From positions 62,001-126,000 of the forward strand of contig CALGZC010000040.1 of assembly GCA_937934745.1 (NCBI GenBank): a stretch of DNA of 64,000 nucleotides. Direction: 5' to 3'. The notes beneath the pieces are model-generated. The model ran no database searches and had not been told where the DNA came from. It saw only the letters and a program-made list of their open reading frames with translations. The stretch is from an uncultured Blastocatellia bacterium. Its GTDB lineage: Bacteria; Acidobacteriota; Blastocatellia; Chloracidobacteriales; Chloracidobacteriaceae. A program made the position numbers and the translations under genes. This document shows, one piece after another, positions 52,012-62,281 of the stretch (the first letter of the stretch is position 1; every line of letters begins with the position of its first letter).

Positions 52012-53312
52012 CGGTTGAGACCATACCGCGCCTGGCCTTCCTTCGGCAGTGGGCCGCCGACTGGTCGCCACTGCGTCAGCCGGCCCTGCGCATTTATTTG
52101 AGCTGCCAGGCGGTGTCGCTGCTCGGTACGTGGATGCAGATTACGGCTCAATCGTGGGTGGTCTGGGAACTGAGCCACGCCATGCAGGCGCAGGGGATTG
52201 TCACCTTACTGGGTTCAATCCCGCTTCTGGTGTGCGCGCCCTGGGCCGGGACGGCGGCCGACCGTTTTGACCGGCAGAAGCTGCTCATTGTGACGCAAGT
52301 CTCCGCTATGTTGCTGGCCTTTGCGTTGGCGCTGCTTGTGCAAACAGGGTTGGTGCAACTCTGGCACGTGTATGGGTTATCGTTCCTGTTAGGTATTGTG
52401 GCAGCGGTAGAACTCCCCGCCCAGCAAGCGTTCATCGGTGACCTGGTCGGGATGGGCGAAATCCGCAAGGCTTTGGCGCTTAACGGCATCATTGTACAAC
52501 TCGGCCGCACAATCGGCCCGGCGCTGGCCGGCTGGACCATTGCACACCTTGGTGTTGCCAAGGCCTTTTGGATGAACGGGGTTAGTTTTCTCGCCGTCAT
52601 TGCTGGTCTGCTAGCTATCCGTATTGCTGCTGCCGGACATCAGCCCGATGGGGCTGGTCGCCCAGGGGGCTTTGCCGAGGCCGTGCGGTATTTGGGCGGA
52701 CAGCCGCGCCTACTGGATTTGCTCGTCTTTGTCATGCTGGCGTCCTTTTTCGTGCTGTCAAATCTGACCGTCTATCCAGCGTTGGCAACGGTTGTGCTCG
52801 GCGGCGATTCACGGACGTTGGGTTGGTTGCTCGGTGCTTCGGGGGTGGGGGCCCTCGTCGGTTCACTACTGGTGACGCACCTTGGCCGGGTAACGCCGTG
52901 TGTCGGACGAATGCTCGTTGGGTGTACGGTGTGGGCCGGCATCATGATTCTGTGCAATTCGCTCAGCCAGACCTTGCCCGGCGCGATGACCTGCATTATT
53001 GCGACCGGCCTCGCTGTGCCGTTTATCTTCACGACGGCGAACGGCCTGATGCAAATGCTGTCGCCTCCTCAAATGCGGGGACGACTGCTCAGCATCTTGC
53101 TGATGGTTGGCTTCGGTCTCCAGCCGGTGGCTGCGATTGGCATCGGGTGGATTGGCGACCGTTTTGGTGCCTCGCAGGCCCTGTTCGTCAACGGCTGTTG
53201 CCTGATCACAGGCGGGGTGTTGATGGCCGCCCGACGCGGGCTGTTGGCGTGGCAGGTTGGCGCGCTAGCCGAAACGTCCGGGCCGAGTCGGCGGACAGCG
53301 TTCCCGACGTAG
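52008..53312 (+). CDS. MFS transporter (EntS-like)
   Basis: 434-residue major facilitator with about 12 transmembrane helices. The cytoplasmic loop between helices 2 and 3 is AGTAADRFDRQKLL, the usual G-x3-D-R-x-x-R motif. Proteins of this kind (EntS/MFS_3) export siderophores or drugs. Its start overlaps the stop of the TolC-like gene by 4 nt, consistent with a tripartite-like exporter, although no membrane-fusion protein is present here. Substrate unknown. A 7-bp hairpin follows at 53341-53365. Confidence 0.9.
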   Translation: MTVETIPRLAFLRQWAADWSPLRQPALRIYLSCQAVSLLGTWMQITAQSWVVWELSHAMQAQGIVTLLGSIPLLVCAPWAGTAADRFDRQKLLIVTQVSAMLLAFALALLVQTGLVQLWHVYGLSFLLGIVAAVELPAQQAFIGDLVGMGEIRKALALNGIIVQLGRTIGPALAGWTIAHLGVAKAFWMNGVSFLAVIAGLLAIRIAAAGHQPDGAGRPGGFAEAVRYLGGQPRLLDLLVFVMLASFFVLSNLTVYPALATVVLGGDSRTLGWLLGASGVGALVGSLLVTHLGRVTPCVGRMLVGCTVWAGIMILCNSLSQTLPGAMTCIIATGLAVPFIFTTANGLMQMLSPPQMRGRLLSILLMVGFGLQPVAAIGIGWIGDRFGASQALFVNGCCLITGGVLMAARRGLLAWQVGALAETSGPSRRTAFPT

Positions 53313-53690
53313 TGGTACGGTGGAGGCGTAGGGGCAGTCCGGGTTGAGCTGCTGGCCGTCAACCCCGACGGTTCCTGCCGAGAGCCGGTGTGACAGGTGC
53401 TTGTTCCACTGGGCGCACGCTCCTCGTCGGGGGCGCGTGATGGCTGGATATGTGTCCAGCCGGCGCAGCAATGTTGGAGCCGTCCGGTGGGAAGGTTGGT
53501 GTTATGGGTCCCTGATGTAATCTAACGCCCTGTCGCCTGGGCATCGGGTCCGCTGGGTGGGTATGTTGTCGAAGCCACCACTGCTGCCGTATCAGCCGGC
53601 CACGACCGCAAGAAGTGAACAAGTGTTGATTTTTCAGAAACTTCGGTCAACCCTGTCGATGCGCACCGCATTGTTCTCGCTCCGTTGTCT
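53313..53690. other. intergenic region between the exporter and the TetR gene
   Basis: 378 nt with no supportable gene. Hairpin GGGTTGA/TCAACCC at 53341-53365 (11-nt loop), 28 nt after the MFS stop, and a second hairpin GGCTGGA/TCCAGCC at 53442-53461. No T-tracts. An A/T-richer patch near 53615-53655 precedes the TetR start and probably includes its promoter. Confidence 0.35.
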
Positions 53691-54563
53691 ATGAAGCCGC
53701 AAATCCAAAGCCAGACCGAGTCTGCTGCTGCCAGCGCGTTCCAGGCGTCGCCAGCGCGGCGTCGCCGGCGTGTGGCTGACGGCGATGCCGATGTTAAGAC
53801 CCGGCTACTGACGGTTGCCGAACACCTGTTTGCCGAACGGGGATTTGCCTGTACGAGTATCCGCGACTTGGCCGCCGAGGCGAACGTCAATATTGCTGCC
53901 GTCAACTACCATTTTCACAGCAAGGAAGAGCTATACCTGGAAACCCTGCGCTATGCCATGCGGCGCTCGAAAGACCTAACGCCACGCTTCATGCGCATTT
54001 TGCGCGCCGCGCAGCGGGCCGGAACATCCGAAGCCGCCCGGCAGGGGATTGTCCGCTTTATTACGACCTTCATTACCCACCTGTATGGTCAGTCCGGCGA
54101 GACCGACTACTCCCTAGCCCTGATGTCGCACGAGATGGTGCATCCGACCGGCGCACTGGACATTGTGATCCGTGAGTTCATTCGACCACGGTATGAAATT
54201 TTGATGGCGCTGATCCGCCTGGCGCGCCCTGACATCAAGGATGACACCCAGGTGGCGCTGCATGTGTTCAGCATTGCCGGCCAGTGTCTTCACGTCCACT
54301 TTTGCCGTCCGATTGCCCTGCAACTGGTGGGCGAACGGCGTTTGACGCCGCGCTTGGTCAAGCAGATTGCCCTCCACATTGCCGAATTTTCTCTCAAGGG
54401 GCTGTTGCCGGCAGGGCTTCCGGTGTCGCATTTTCTGGGCGCAGGTGCGGAAACAGAATCACATCCCGAATCGAGCGCTGATTTGTCAGCAGCATCACCA
54501 GCCGGTCGATCCCGACGCCCTCGCCGGCCGTCGGCGGCATACCGTAGGCTAACGCCCGAATAA
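53691..54563 (+). CDS. TetR/AcrR-family transcriptional regulator
   Basis: 290-residue regulator. The N-terminal helix-turn-helix is [44 protein letters not shown], preceded by an arginine-rich arm. The ligand domain matches the CerR/DUF1956 group ([35 protein letters not shown]). It may control the TolC-MFS exporter just upstream. The last 56 codons (from 54394) are antisense to the 3' end of lysS, encode a low-complexity Ser/Pro/Arg tail, and probably arose when an earlier stop was lost. The ATG start at 53691 has no strong ribosome binding site. Confidence 0.9.
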   Translation: MKPQIQSQTESAAASAFQASPARRRRRVADGDADVKTRLLTVAEHLFAERGFACTSIRDLAAEANVNIAAVNYHFHSKEELYLETLRYAMRRSKDLTPRFMRILRAAQRAGTSEAARQGIVRFITTFITHLYGQSGETDYSLALMSHEMVHPTGALDIVIREFIRPRYEILMALIRLARPDIKDDTQVALHVFSIAGQCLHVHFCRPIALQLVGERRLTPRLVKQIALHIAEFSLKGLLPAGLPVSHFLGAGAETESHPESSADLSAASPAGRSRRPRRPSAAYRRLTPE

Positions 54564-55917
54564 AGTCCTCATCGAGCGGCATGGCTTCGTCGTCGCCGCG
54601 GGCGCGCTCGGCAAGCTGCTGCTCAAAGCGGCGGCGCTGCTCGTCGGGATCGTTAAGTTCGGTAAAAGCGTTGGCGCACTCCATCCCGCCGATAAAGAGT
54701 TCAAAACGGTCAACGAAGTTGGGGTTGTCATCGGCATGCCGCGCCAGGGGACTGAGTTCTGTTGGAAAGCGGGTGATAAAGGTCGGCTGGATCAGGTTTG
54801 GTTCGGCGACGTGCTCAAACAGTTCCCCTAGACGTTGACCGTAGCCGAGGTGGGGTGCCATAGGAAGCTTGAGCCGCTCGAGGGCCCGATTGACGCCGGC
54901 CAGATCGTCCAACTCGGCGATAGTTGGCGGATCGGCGGTCGGCCAGTGCGCAACGATCGCTTCCTGCATCGTCAGACGCCGCCACGGACGGGCAAAGGAA
55001 ATGGTCACTTCCCCGTAAGTAATGGTGTCGGACGCGCAAGTTTGCGCAACGACCTCGGTGAGGAGTTCTTCGGTCAGCGTCATGAGGTCTTCATACGTTG
55101 CATAGGCTTCGTAGAATTCCAGCATGGTGAACTCCGGATTGTGGCGCGTCGAAAGGCCCTCATTGCGAAAGTTGCGGTTGATTTCATAGACCTTTTCAAA
55201 GCCGCCGACGATGAGCCGCTTGAGGTACAGCTCGGGGGCGATGCGCGCATAAAGCGGCATGTCCAGAGCGTTGTGGTGGGTCACAAACGGGCGCGCCGTC
55301 GCGCCCGACGCAATGGGGTGCAGCATGGGTGTCTCGACTTCGAGGTACCCGCGTGCATCAAAGAACCGCCGTATGGCCTGAATAATCTGTGCCCGTTTGA
55401 CAAACACCGCCCGGACATCACAGTTGGCAATCAGGTCGGCGTAGCGCCGCCGATAGCGCAACTCGATGTCGTGCAAACCGTAGTGTTTGTCCGGCGGTGG
55501 GATGATGGCCTTGGTCAAGAACGTGAGCTGTTCAACGTGTACGGATAGTTCACCGGTTTTCGTCCGAAAGAGCCGGCCGGCGACGCCGATGAAGTCGCCC
55601 AGATCGAGCCGTTTTAGAAGTAACCACTCCTGTTCCGGTAGGTCATTTTTCCGTAAGTACGCTTGGAGCATCGCCGCGCCATCGGTAAAGCGGATGAAGG
55701 CGGCTTTGCCCATGAGGTTGATGGCTTGAATTCGTCCTGGAACGCGCACGGTGACCGCGGCAGCCTCCAGTTCATCGCCTGGGTAGGCGCCATACGCAGT
55801 CACGATCTGGCTGACACTGTGCGTTCGGCGATAGCCGGCCGGATAGGACGGGAAGCCGAGCGCGGCGATGTCGGCTAAGTTCCGACGCCGTTGCTGAGTG
55901 TATTCGTTTTCTTCCAT
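54394..55917 (-). CDS. lysS: lysyl-tRNA synthetase, class II
   Basis: 507-residue class IIb synthetase. The N-terminal OB anticodon-binding domain contains [23 protein letters not shown]. Motif 1 is [19 protein letters not shown], motif 2 [26 protein letters not shown], and motif 3 [15 protein letters not shown]. The C-terminus ends shortly after FPHLRPE with a short Ala/Pro tail. Length and motifs are normal and the start is [11 protein letters not shown]. The 3' end overlaps the convergent TetR gene by 170 nt, including motif 3. Confidence 0.97.
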   Translation of the reverse strand: MEENEYTQQRRRNLADIAALGFPSYPAGYRRTHSVSQIVTAYGAYPGDELEAAAVTVRVPGRIQAINLMGKAAFIRFTDGAAMLQAYLRKNDLPEQEWLLLKRLDLGDFIGVAGRLFRTKTGELSVHVEQLTFLTKAIIPPPDKHYGLHDIELRYRRRYADLIANCDVRAVFVKRAQIIQAIRRFFDARGYLEVETPMLHPIASGATARPFVTHHNALDMPLYARIAPELYLKRLIVGGFEKVYEINRNFRNEGLSTRHNPEFTMLEFYEAYATYEDLMTLTEELLTEVVAQTCASDTITYGEVTISFARPWRRLTMQEAIVAHWPTADPPTIAELDDLAGVNRALERLKLPMAPHLGYGQRLGELFEHVAEPNLIQPTFITRFPTELSPLARHADDNPNFVDRFELFIGGMECANAFTELNDPDEQRRRFEQQLAERARGDDEAMPLDEDFIRALAYGMPPTAGEGVGIDRLVMLLTNQRSIRDVILFPHLRPENATPEALPATAP

Positions 55918-55947
55918 ACCGTTGTGTCACCCTGCGCCAAGCCGGTA

Positions 55948-56664
55948 TCACGTGCCGATGACTTTCATCCGGCGGAGGATACGCGCCAGCTCAATACGTC
56001 CGCGATTGATGCGCGATTTGACTGTTCCTTCGGGAATCTGGAGCTTTTCAACGATCTCCTGGTAGGTCATTTCTTCAATATCGCGCATGATGACGCACTG
56101 GCGTAGGTCGGGGGGAAGCTTCTCAATGGCCTGCATGATTTGTAGCGACTGTTCCTGGCGCTCGATATGTTGCTGGGGATGGTCGGTGTGACTGCGCAAG
56201 TGATGAACATGAACCTCAAGGTCTTCACCTTCCTCAAGCGGCTGGCGTTGGCGGCGGCGATAGTCGTCAATGATGAGGTTGCGTGCCAGGCGCAGTAGCC
56301 AGTTGGGCAGATCGCCCACGTCAGGGTTGTACTGCTCAAGCGAGCGGTAAACCTTGAGAAACACTTCCTGGGTGAGGTCTTCCGCCTGTTCATGGCGGCC
56401 GACGAACTTGTAGGCCAAGTAGTAGATGCGGCGGGAATACTGCCGGACGAGAAATTCCCAGGCAGCCGCGTCGCCGGCGCGGCAGCGTGCAACGAGTGCC
56501 ATATCGGCAGAGCGGTCGCGAGATGTGCCGCCAGGTGGTGGAAGGTTTGCTTCCAGCGTGGCAAGCGCTTCTCGCCGGTCAGGCGGCAAGTCCTTGAGAT
56601 CGTCAGAACTTTCCGCACTGAGGGTGGGTAGACCATCTGGCGGCATGCTCTCCGGCGAGGACAT
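55948..56664 (-). CDS. ECF-type RNA polymerase sigma factor
   Basis: 238-residue alternative sigma factor. A disordered N-terminal 50 residues rich in Pro/Ser/Asp precedes region 2 (FVGRHEQAEDLTQEVFLKVYRSLEQYNP, with the -10-binding helix NWLLRLARNLIIDDYRRR). Region 4 follows with LPPDLRQCVIMRDIEEMTYQEIVEKLQIPEGTVKSRINRGR as the helix-turn-helix. No anti-sigma gene is adjacent, unlike most ECF systems. A start at residue 7 (56646) is possible. lysS lies 30 nt downstream on the same strand. Confidence 0.93.
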   Translation of the reverse strand: MSSPESMPPDGLPTLSAESSDDLKDLPPDRREALATLEANLPPPGGTSRDRSADMALVARCRAGDAAAWEFLVRQYSRRIYYLAYKFVGRHEQAEDLTQEVFLKVYRSLEQYNPDVGDLPNWLLRLARNLIIDDYRRRQRQPLEEGEDLEVHVHHLRSHTDHPQQHIERQEQSLQIMQAIEKLPPDLRQCVIMRDIEEMTYQEIVEKLQIPEGTVKSRINRGRIELARILRRMKVIGT

Positions 56665-56847
56665 CGGACAAACCCGTGGGATGCCAAATCGGGGGGGGTG
56701 ACACGAACTTACGCTTTTTGGCGGCGCAAGTCAAAATGACCAGGCCGCCACCGCGGCACACGAGCTTGCCGCCACACCTGCCAACATTGATCGGCAGCTG
56801 TGCTGCCCGCCCCGGGGCCGGGGCGGGCAGCACACCGGTACAACCTG

Positions 56848-59800
56848 CTAGAAGGTGTAGCGGAGCGCGAACTGCATCACCCGTGGCGGCCCCTGCGTTG
56901 CCGTAAAGCGTCCAAAACCAGGACCCGGCTGGCTTGTGGTTGAGTCCTGGGGAATCTGGAAGTTCACGGTTTGCACGCCGGTGAGGCATGCGGTGTTGGT
57001 AGCGTTGAAGACTTCCCACCGGAAGAGCAGGGTTTGCTTTTCACTCCACGGCATGCGGAAGTACTTGCCCAAGCCGAAATCGAGCGACACGAAGCCGGGA
57101 TCGCGGAGGATGTTCCGCCCGCCGGTCTCGCCGGCGCGCGGGTTGCGGAAGGACTGCGACGCCGCCACCGGATCGCGGAACAGGTTGGGCCGTCCGCCGG
57201 CGCCGTTGCGCGTTGGCGACGAGCTGATCGGACGGATGGGAACGCCGTTGCTCTGAACGTTCCAGTTGGTCGCCCAGCGTCGCCCGTCGAAGGGCGCGTC
57301 CACGGGCAGGCCCGAATTCCAGCGGAAAATGCTTGTGAGCTGCCAGCCGCCGATGAAGGCGTCCGCCCAGCGTGGGATGTCGGAGGCGAAGGCGCGCCCG
57401 CGTCCCACGGGAATGTCCCAGATGGCGTTGAAGTTAATGATGTGGCGCGTGTCAAAATCCGAGAATGACCGGTTGTCGCGCGGTCGAATCGGGTTGAGAA
57501 TAAACGCGCTGCCGAACTGCCCGAACCGCTGGAGACCCGAGGCGGTATCCAGCGACTTCGACAGCGTGTAGTTGAAGTCCCAGGTGAGCTGGTCCTTGTA
57601 GCGTTGCCGCACGGAGAGCGTCAGCCCGTGGTAATCCGAAGTGGCGATGCTGCCCCAAGCCGCGAGCGTCCCATATTGCGGCTGGAAGAAGATCGGCGTT
57701 CCAGGGCGGCCGTCGGTGCGGAAGAAGAAGTTGGCGTAATCGAACGCCAACTGAAGCGTCGTCCAGTCGCTGCCGGCAATGCCGTCAATGACGCCGATGC
57801 CGGGGACGGGAATGCGCGCAATGGAGGCGTAAACAGCCTGCGCCGGCGTCAAGCCGCGAAAAGCGTCCTCGTCGCCGACGAAGAAATCGCCCAGCGCCCC
57901 GATGAGGTCAACACCCTGGAACAAGTTCGTGAAGTAGGGGAGATTTGGCACCGCCGACAGCGGCGCATTGCGGTCGCGTAGATCGGCCAGGATGCCCGCT
58001 ACGGTGTACCAGTCCTGACCCGATTGCGGATCACGCAGGTTGTTGAGCGCCACGATGTCGCGCGTGGCGAGCAGGTTGCGCCCAATGCGCCCGATGTAGG
58101 ACGCTTCGGCATAGAGTCCGCCCGGCAGCTTGCGTCCAAGCGTTACGTTGAAGACGTGGTTGTAGGGCGCGCGCACCGTCGCGTCCAGGGACTGCTCAAT
58201 GGCCTGAATCCGACGGAACGAACCCGGCTGCTGCCGTGGGAACGTCAACTGTCCCGGAATCGTGATCAGCGGCAGCCCCCGCACCTGCTGACCGATGCCG
58301 GTAATTAACGGCGCGGGGCGCGTTGTAACGTTGAAGGAGTTGGCCGGGGTCAGCGACTGCGACGAGAAGCCGAGCGTGTTGTTGTTATCGAATTGGAAGG
58401 CGATCTGCGTTCCGTAGTAGTCATTGACCAGCCCGTAGCCGCCGCGAACGATGGTGTCTCCTTCATTCCCTAGCAGCCGCTTCCAGAAGCCGCCTTCTGC
58501 GCGCGGCGACCAGGCAACGGCAAAGCGAGGCTGCCAGTTGTTCCAGTCAATGTCGTAGTTGCCGGGTCGGTTGTTGGCTGGGCCGGCTAAATCCACCACA
58601 ATCGGGTCGTTGAAGGGAACGCCGGCTTGCATTCCACGCAACCGCCCCTGAAAGTATTCACCCAGGGGGACGGTGGTGCGCGCCTGGAGTCCGTTTTGCT
58701 CATAGACCGGACGGCTGACGCTGTAGCGAATCCCATAGGTGAGGGTGAGATTCGGCCGCACACGCCACGTATCCTGGAGATAGCCTTCATATTCTTCGGT
58801 GGCTATGTCACGCCGAATCGGTATGCCACTTTCAAGGAGCGAACCGTCGCGGGTGAAGTTGAAGTTGGCGGAATACTGCGACGCGCGCCCGATGAGCGCC
58901 GACATGGCGACTTGCACCGGACTGCGAAAGCCGGTGCTGATCGGAAAGCCGGCCGCGATGATGGGGTTGGACAGCACTGCGCCGCTCTGCTGGTAAAACG
59001 AGAAGTTGGCGACAATGGCATCAAAGGACCGGGCGGAGTTCAGCACCTGATTGCGGATGATGCGGACGTTACCGCCGAACTGAAACGAGTGTCCACCCTT
59101 GATGAGCGTGAAGTCGTTGACGAAGTTGTACACCGGCGAGACGCGGGACAGCGAGCGGGAAAAAGCGAACGGCTGAAACACATCCCGCAGGTTGAGGGAG
59201 TTTTGGTTGGAATCGCCGCCCAGCGTGAAGGCGTTGCGCGTGATGCCAAACCGGAAGACATTGATTTTGTTGCTTGAAATCGTCCAGGTATGACTCGCGG
59301 CCAGTCCCGTCGGATGCTCCCAGGCGGTTGGCGTCGGCGTATCGGGGAACTGCTGCGCCGCGCGGGCGCTGTTGTCCTGCTGGTAGTTGAGGCGCGCCGA
59401 CAAAACGTGTTTGTTCTGCTGGTCAACGTTCCAGTCCAGCCGTGCAATGCTGGTGTTTTGCCGCACTGGCAGCGGGGCGTTGAATGTGAACCCGCCGGTG
59501 TTGAGGCCGTCGCCTACCTGATCGTTGTTGACCGGGTAGCGCTGCGCGGCCTGGGCCATCAGTTGCAGCGTGATTGGATTGAGGCCGACTGCCGGGAAAA
59601 TGGCTTCCAACTGCGGGCGCGTCAGCGTGGTCACGCCGCCGCTCGCATTGATGAAGCGGAGCGTGCCCTGACCCATTGTCGGGCGCGGCACGAGTCGCGT
59701 GACCGGCGTCCCCTGCGCCAGCCGCAAGCCTTCGTAGGTGAAGAAGAAAAAGAATCGATCCTTGACGACGGGGCCGCCAATGGCGCCGCCGAACTGGTTG

Positions 59801-60648
59801 CGAATAAGCTGCGGGCGCGGCGTGCCGGCCAGGTTGTTGAAGAAGTCGTTGGCCGACGTGACGGTGTTCCGGTGGAAATGAAACAGCGTGCCGTGGAATT
59901 CATTCGTGCCGCTTTTGGTGACGAGCGAAATTTGCGCGCCGGACGACCGACCCTGATTGGCGTCGGCGTTGACGGTCGTCACGCGGAACTCGCTCACCGA
60001 GTCGGGCGTCACGCGCAGCACTGGCGTGAAGGCGAAGCCGTTGACCTGGTCGTTGACATCCACGCCGTCGAGCGTGACGTTGGCCTGGTCGCTGCGCCCG
60101 CCGGCAACGTAGCCATCTGCCGTCACGCCCGGCTGCAAGCTCAGCAGCGCCGCGACGTTGCGGCCTTCGAGCGGCAGTTGCTTGATTTGCTGCTCGACGA
60201 AGTTGTTGCCCAGGCTGGCGTTTTGCGTGTTGATGATGGCCTCGAGCGAGTTGGCGGAAACGGTGACAACTTCATCCGCGCCCCCCACCTCCAGCGTCAT
60301 GGAAACATCTGTCATTTTGTCCACAAGCGCCGGGATGTTTTCGACGACTTTTTTCTTAAAGCCACTGGCCTCAACACTTATGTTGTAGCGTCCGGTGGTC
60401 AGGTTGCTAAAGCTGTATGTCCCGTTGTTGTCGGTCGCCTGGGTACGGGTGACGCCGCGGTCAACATCGGTGAGCGTAACGGTTGCGCCGGCGATGACAC
60501 GTCCCTGCTCATCCTTGACCGTCCCTGAGATTCCCGTTGTCCCTGATTGCCCGAAGATTGGAATGCCACTGCCTGTAAGGAACATCAGTAGCAGGAAGAG
60601 CCGTGGTAGCCAGGCATCAAGCCAGGCATCAGCGTTGCGTGTGTACAT
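56848..60648 (-). CDS. Oar-like TonB-dependent receptor with carboxypeptidase-regulatory domain
   Basis: 1266-residue outer-membrane protein. After a signal peptide (LPRLFLLLMFLTGSGIP..G) come an N-terminal beta-sandwich (SGTVKDEQGRVIAGATVTLTD, YSFSNLTTGRYNISVEASGF) of the carboxypeptidase-D-regulatory type, a plug (LPLEGRNVAALLSLQPGV, LDGVDVNDQVNGF) and a long beta-barrel ending in a terminal phenylalanine (QFALRYTF). This is the large family abundant in Acidobacteriota and related to Oar of Myxococcus. The ligand is unknown. ATG 60648 follows AAGGAG with 10-nt spacing. It is monocistronic. Confidence 0.92.
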   Translation of the reverse strand: MYTRNADAWLDAWLPRLFLLLMFLTGSGIPIFGQSGTTGISGTVKDEQGRVIAGATVTLTDVDRGVTRTQATDNNGTYSFSNLTTGRYNISVEASGFKKKVVENIPALVDKMTDVSMTLEVGGADEVVTVSANSLEAIINTQNASLGNNFVEQQIKQLPLEGRNVAALLSLQPGVTADGYVAGGRSDQANVTLDGVDVNDQVNGFAFTPVLRVTPDSVSEFRVTTVNADANQGRSSGAQISLVTKSGTNEFHGTLFHFHRNTVTSANDFFNNLAGTPRPQLIRNQFGGAIGGPVVKDRFFFFFTYEGLRLAQGTPVTRLVPRPTMGQGTLRFINASGGVTTLTRPQLEAIFPAVGLNPITLQLMAQAAQRYPVNNDQVGDGLNTGGFTFNAPLPVRQNTSIARLDWNVDQQNKHVLSARLNYQQDNSARAAQQFPDTPTPTAWEHPTGLAASHTWTISSNKINVFRFGITRNAFTLGGDSNQNSLNLRDVFQPFAFSRSLSRVSPVYNFVNDFTLIKGGHSFQFGGNVRIIRNQVLNSARSFDAIVANFSFYQQSGAVLSNPIIAAGFPISTGFRSPVQVAMSALIGRASQYSANFNFTRDGSLLESGIPIRRDIATEEYEGYLQDTWRVRPNLTLTYGIRYSVSRPVYEQNGLQARTTVPLGEYFQGRLRGMQAGVPFNDPIVVDLAGPANNRPGNYDIDWNNWQPRFAVAWSPRAEGGFWKRLLGNEGDTIVRGGYGLVNDYYGTQIAFQFDNNNTLGFSSQSLTPANSFNVTTRPAPLITGIGQQVRGLPLITIPGQLTFPRQQPGSFRRIQAIEQSLDATVRAPYNHVFNVTLGRKLPGGLYAEASYIGRIGRNLLATRDIVALNNLRDPQSGQDWYTVAGILADLRDRNAPLSAVPNLPYFTNLFQGVDLIGALGDFFVGDEDAFRGLTPAQAVYASIARIPVPGIGVIDGIAGSDWTTLQLAFDYANFFFRTDGRPGTPIFFQPQYGTLAAWGSIATSDYHGLTLSVRQRYKDQLTWDFNYTLSKSLDTASGLQRFGQFGSAFILNPIRPRDNRSFSDFDTRHIINFNAIWDIPVGRGRAFASDIPRWADAFIGGWQLTSIFRWNSGLPVDAPFDGRRWATNWNVQSNGVPIRPISSSPTRNGAGGRPNLFRDPVAASQSFRNPRAGETGGRNILRDPGFVSLDFGLGKYFRMPWSEKQTLLFRWEVFNATNTACLTGVQTVNFQIPQDSTTSQPGPGFGRFTATQGPPRVMQFALRYTF

Positions 60649-61125
60649 GCCCAGAAGACTCCTTCTATTCGTCAGGTGAAGTTATCTGGCTGCAATGAAC
60701 CACCGAAGAGACAGAAGGCGTCTCCTACCTCCCCTGTGGATCACGATAGTATCTGAACTTGCGTGATTGTTTCGTTTGTAACACAGGCTTTAGGTGGTGG
60801 AAACCTGGAACTTGGCGCAAGTTCAAGTTTTTTGCTGCCGGTGCAGCCTGCATTCCAGCGGAGAGACGCAGCCGGAGATGCACAGCATGGGACGTCGTGC
60901 GGTGTCACACGGTCGGCGCCGTTGGCTGCGGTTTCCCGTTTCGGCAGCGCGCTTTTCTTCCCCAACAGATGAGCAAAGCGGTTCTGCGTGACAAGGGATG
61001 CCCCACCTGCGAGATCGGACGCCAGGGCTGCTTCACGGCCGGATGTTTCCGGCCCTAGTCGTCGGTGACCGAAAACCGATCAGCCGGTTGCTGCTGTTTC
61101 TACCCTGGTGGTAGAGTCGCCGGCC
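60649..61125. other. intergenic region upstream of the receptor and PASTA genes
   Basis: 477 nt. It contains the receptor promoter region on the minus strand (TACTAT near 60748-60753 with no good -35), and a short plus-strand ORF 60969-61058 (29 codons) ending in a cysteine-rich tail CPTC...C...C. The ORF has no ribosome binding site, so I do not annotate it as a gene. A perfect 7-bp hairpin GGCCGGA/TCCGGCC overlaps its last codons at 61037-61054. Confidence 0.35.
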
Positions 61126-61473
61126 ATGACGAGCGTAGTCAGCGGTCGTCGGCCGCAGCGCCTGATGAAGTCGTGGCTGAAACGCGCCTTATGGTGGTTC
61201 ACGGTGGTGCTTTTGCTCGTCCTGGCGTTTGCGGCAGGCGGCATTGCCACTTGTTATTTCACGCGTGGGGAGCGGGTTGCCGTCCCGAACGTTGTTGGGA
61301 AGACAGAACGCGAGGCGCGTCAGTTACTCGAAAGAAACGGACTGCGCGTGGTAGTCATTGATGTTCCCGATGCACCGGAGCCGGTAGGGACTGTGACGCG
61401 CCAGAATCCCAGGGCAGGCAGTATAGTTCGGAAGCCCTTTCCGGTGAAAATCAGCGTCAGCCGTGCACGGTAA
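61126..61473 (+). CDS. membrane-anchored PASTA-domain protein
   Basis: 115 residues: an N-terminal basic segment, a single transmembrane helix (about residues 22-45) and one PASTA domain (VAVPNVVGKTEREARQLLERNGLRV ... VTRQNPRAGSIVRK). PASTA domains bind peptidoglycan fragments; here the kinase or transpeptidase part usually attached is absent. Function beyond peptidoglycan recognition is unknown. It begins at ATG 61126, and rpe follows 45 nt later. Confidence 0.85.
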   Translation: MTSVVSGRRPQRLMKSWLKRALWWFTVVLLLVLAFAAGGIATCYFTRGERVAVPNVVGKTEREARQLLERNGLRVVVIDVPDAPEPVGTVTRQNPRAGSIVRKPFPVKISVSRAR

Positions 61474-61518
61474 AACGGTGGATGCCGGAAGGCACGCTTT
61501 CCTAGGGCTGGAGAGAAG

Positions 61519-62244
61519 ATGAACGAAGTCAGAATTGCCCCGTCGATTTTATCGGCCGACTTCGCCCGCCTCGGTGAGGAAGTGCAGCGTGTCGAAGCTG
61601 CCGGTGCGGATATGCTACACGTCGATGTGATGGACGGTCACTATGTGCCGAATCTCACCATCGGCCCGCCGGTCGTGGCTGCCCTGCGTAAGGTGACGCG
61701 CTTGCCGCTGGATGTACATCTTATGATGACCAACCCCGATGCTTTTCTGAAGGCATTTCGGGATGCGGGGGCAGATTTGATTTCCGTCCACGTCGAAGTG
61801 GTCCCTCACCTGCACCGAACCCTGGATACGATTCGGGCGTTGGGAGCGCGACCGGGCGTCGTCCTCAATCCGGGAACATCGCTGGCGCTGCTGGATGAAA
61901 TTCTGCCCTGTGCCGACTTTGTTTTGGTGATGACGGTCAACCCAGGCTTCGGTGGACAACGTTTCCTGGAAACTGGTTTGTCCAAAATTGCCCGTCTCCG
62001 GCGTCTGATTGAAGACCGTGCGCTGCCGACGGTGATTGAAGTGGACGGTGGGATTGACCTACAGACCATCCGCGCCGTCGTCGAGCATGGTGCCCGGTGG
62101 ATCGTCGCCGGATCGGCGGTCTTCGGCGCGCCCGATCCCGGACTGGCGGTCAAGCAGCTGCGTGCAGCAGCGCTCGGTGCGGGTCACACTGCCCCCGCTG
62201 GTGTCACCACCGGCTCAACTGTTCGGCCGCCGACGAGGTTGTAA
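61519..62244 (+). CDS. rpe: ribulose-phosphate 3-epimerase
   Basis: 241-residue TIM-barrel enzyme interconverting ribulose-5-phosphate and xylulose-5-phosphate in the pentose-phosphate pathway. Conserved family sequence: IAPSILSADFARLGEEV, HVDVMDGHYVPNLTIGP, LDVHLMMTNPD, VNPGFGGQRF, EVDGGI and AGSAVFG. Metal ligands His, Asp, His, Asp are all present. The last 20 residues are a non-conserved extension. Preceded by GGAGAG at a good distance. Confidence 0.96.
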   Translation: MNEVRIAPSILSADFARLGEEVQRVEAAGADMLHVDVMDGHYVPNLTIGPPVVAALRKVTRLPLDVHLMMTNPDAFLKAFRDAGADLISVHVEVVPHLHRTLDTIRALGARPGVVLNPGTSLALLDEILPCADFVLVMTVNPGFGGQRFLETGLSKIARLRRLIEDRALPTVIEVDGGIDLQTIRAVVEHGARWIVAGSAVFGAPDPGLAVKQLRAAALGAGHTAPAGVTTGSTVRPPTRL

Positions 62245-62281
62245 CCGTTACGTCCGGTTTATGTTAAGGAGGGTTAGTCAA

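Noticed and set aside
59290-60528. 412-codon plus-strand open frame antisense to the large receptor
   Set aside because: Low-complexity Arg/Ala/Glu composition with no family features; it is the mirror of a long G+C-rich gene with clear domains.
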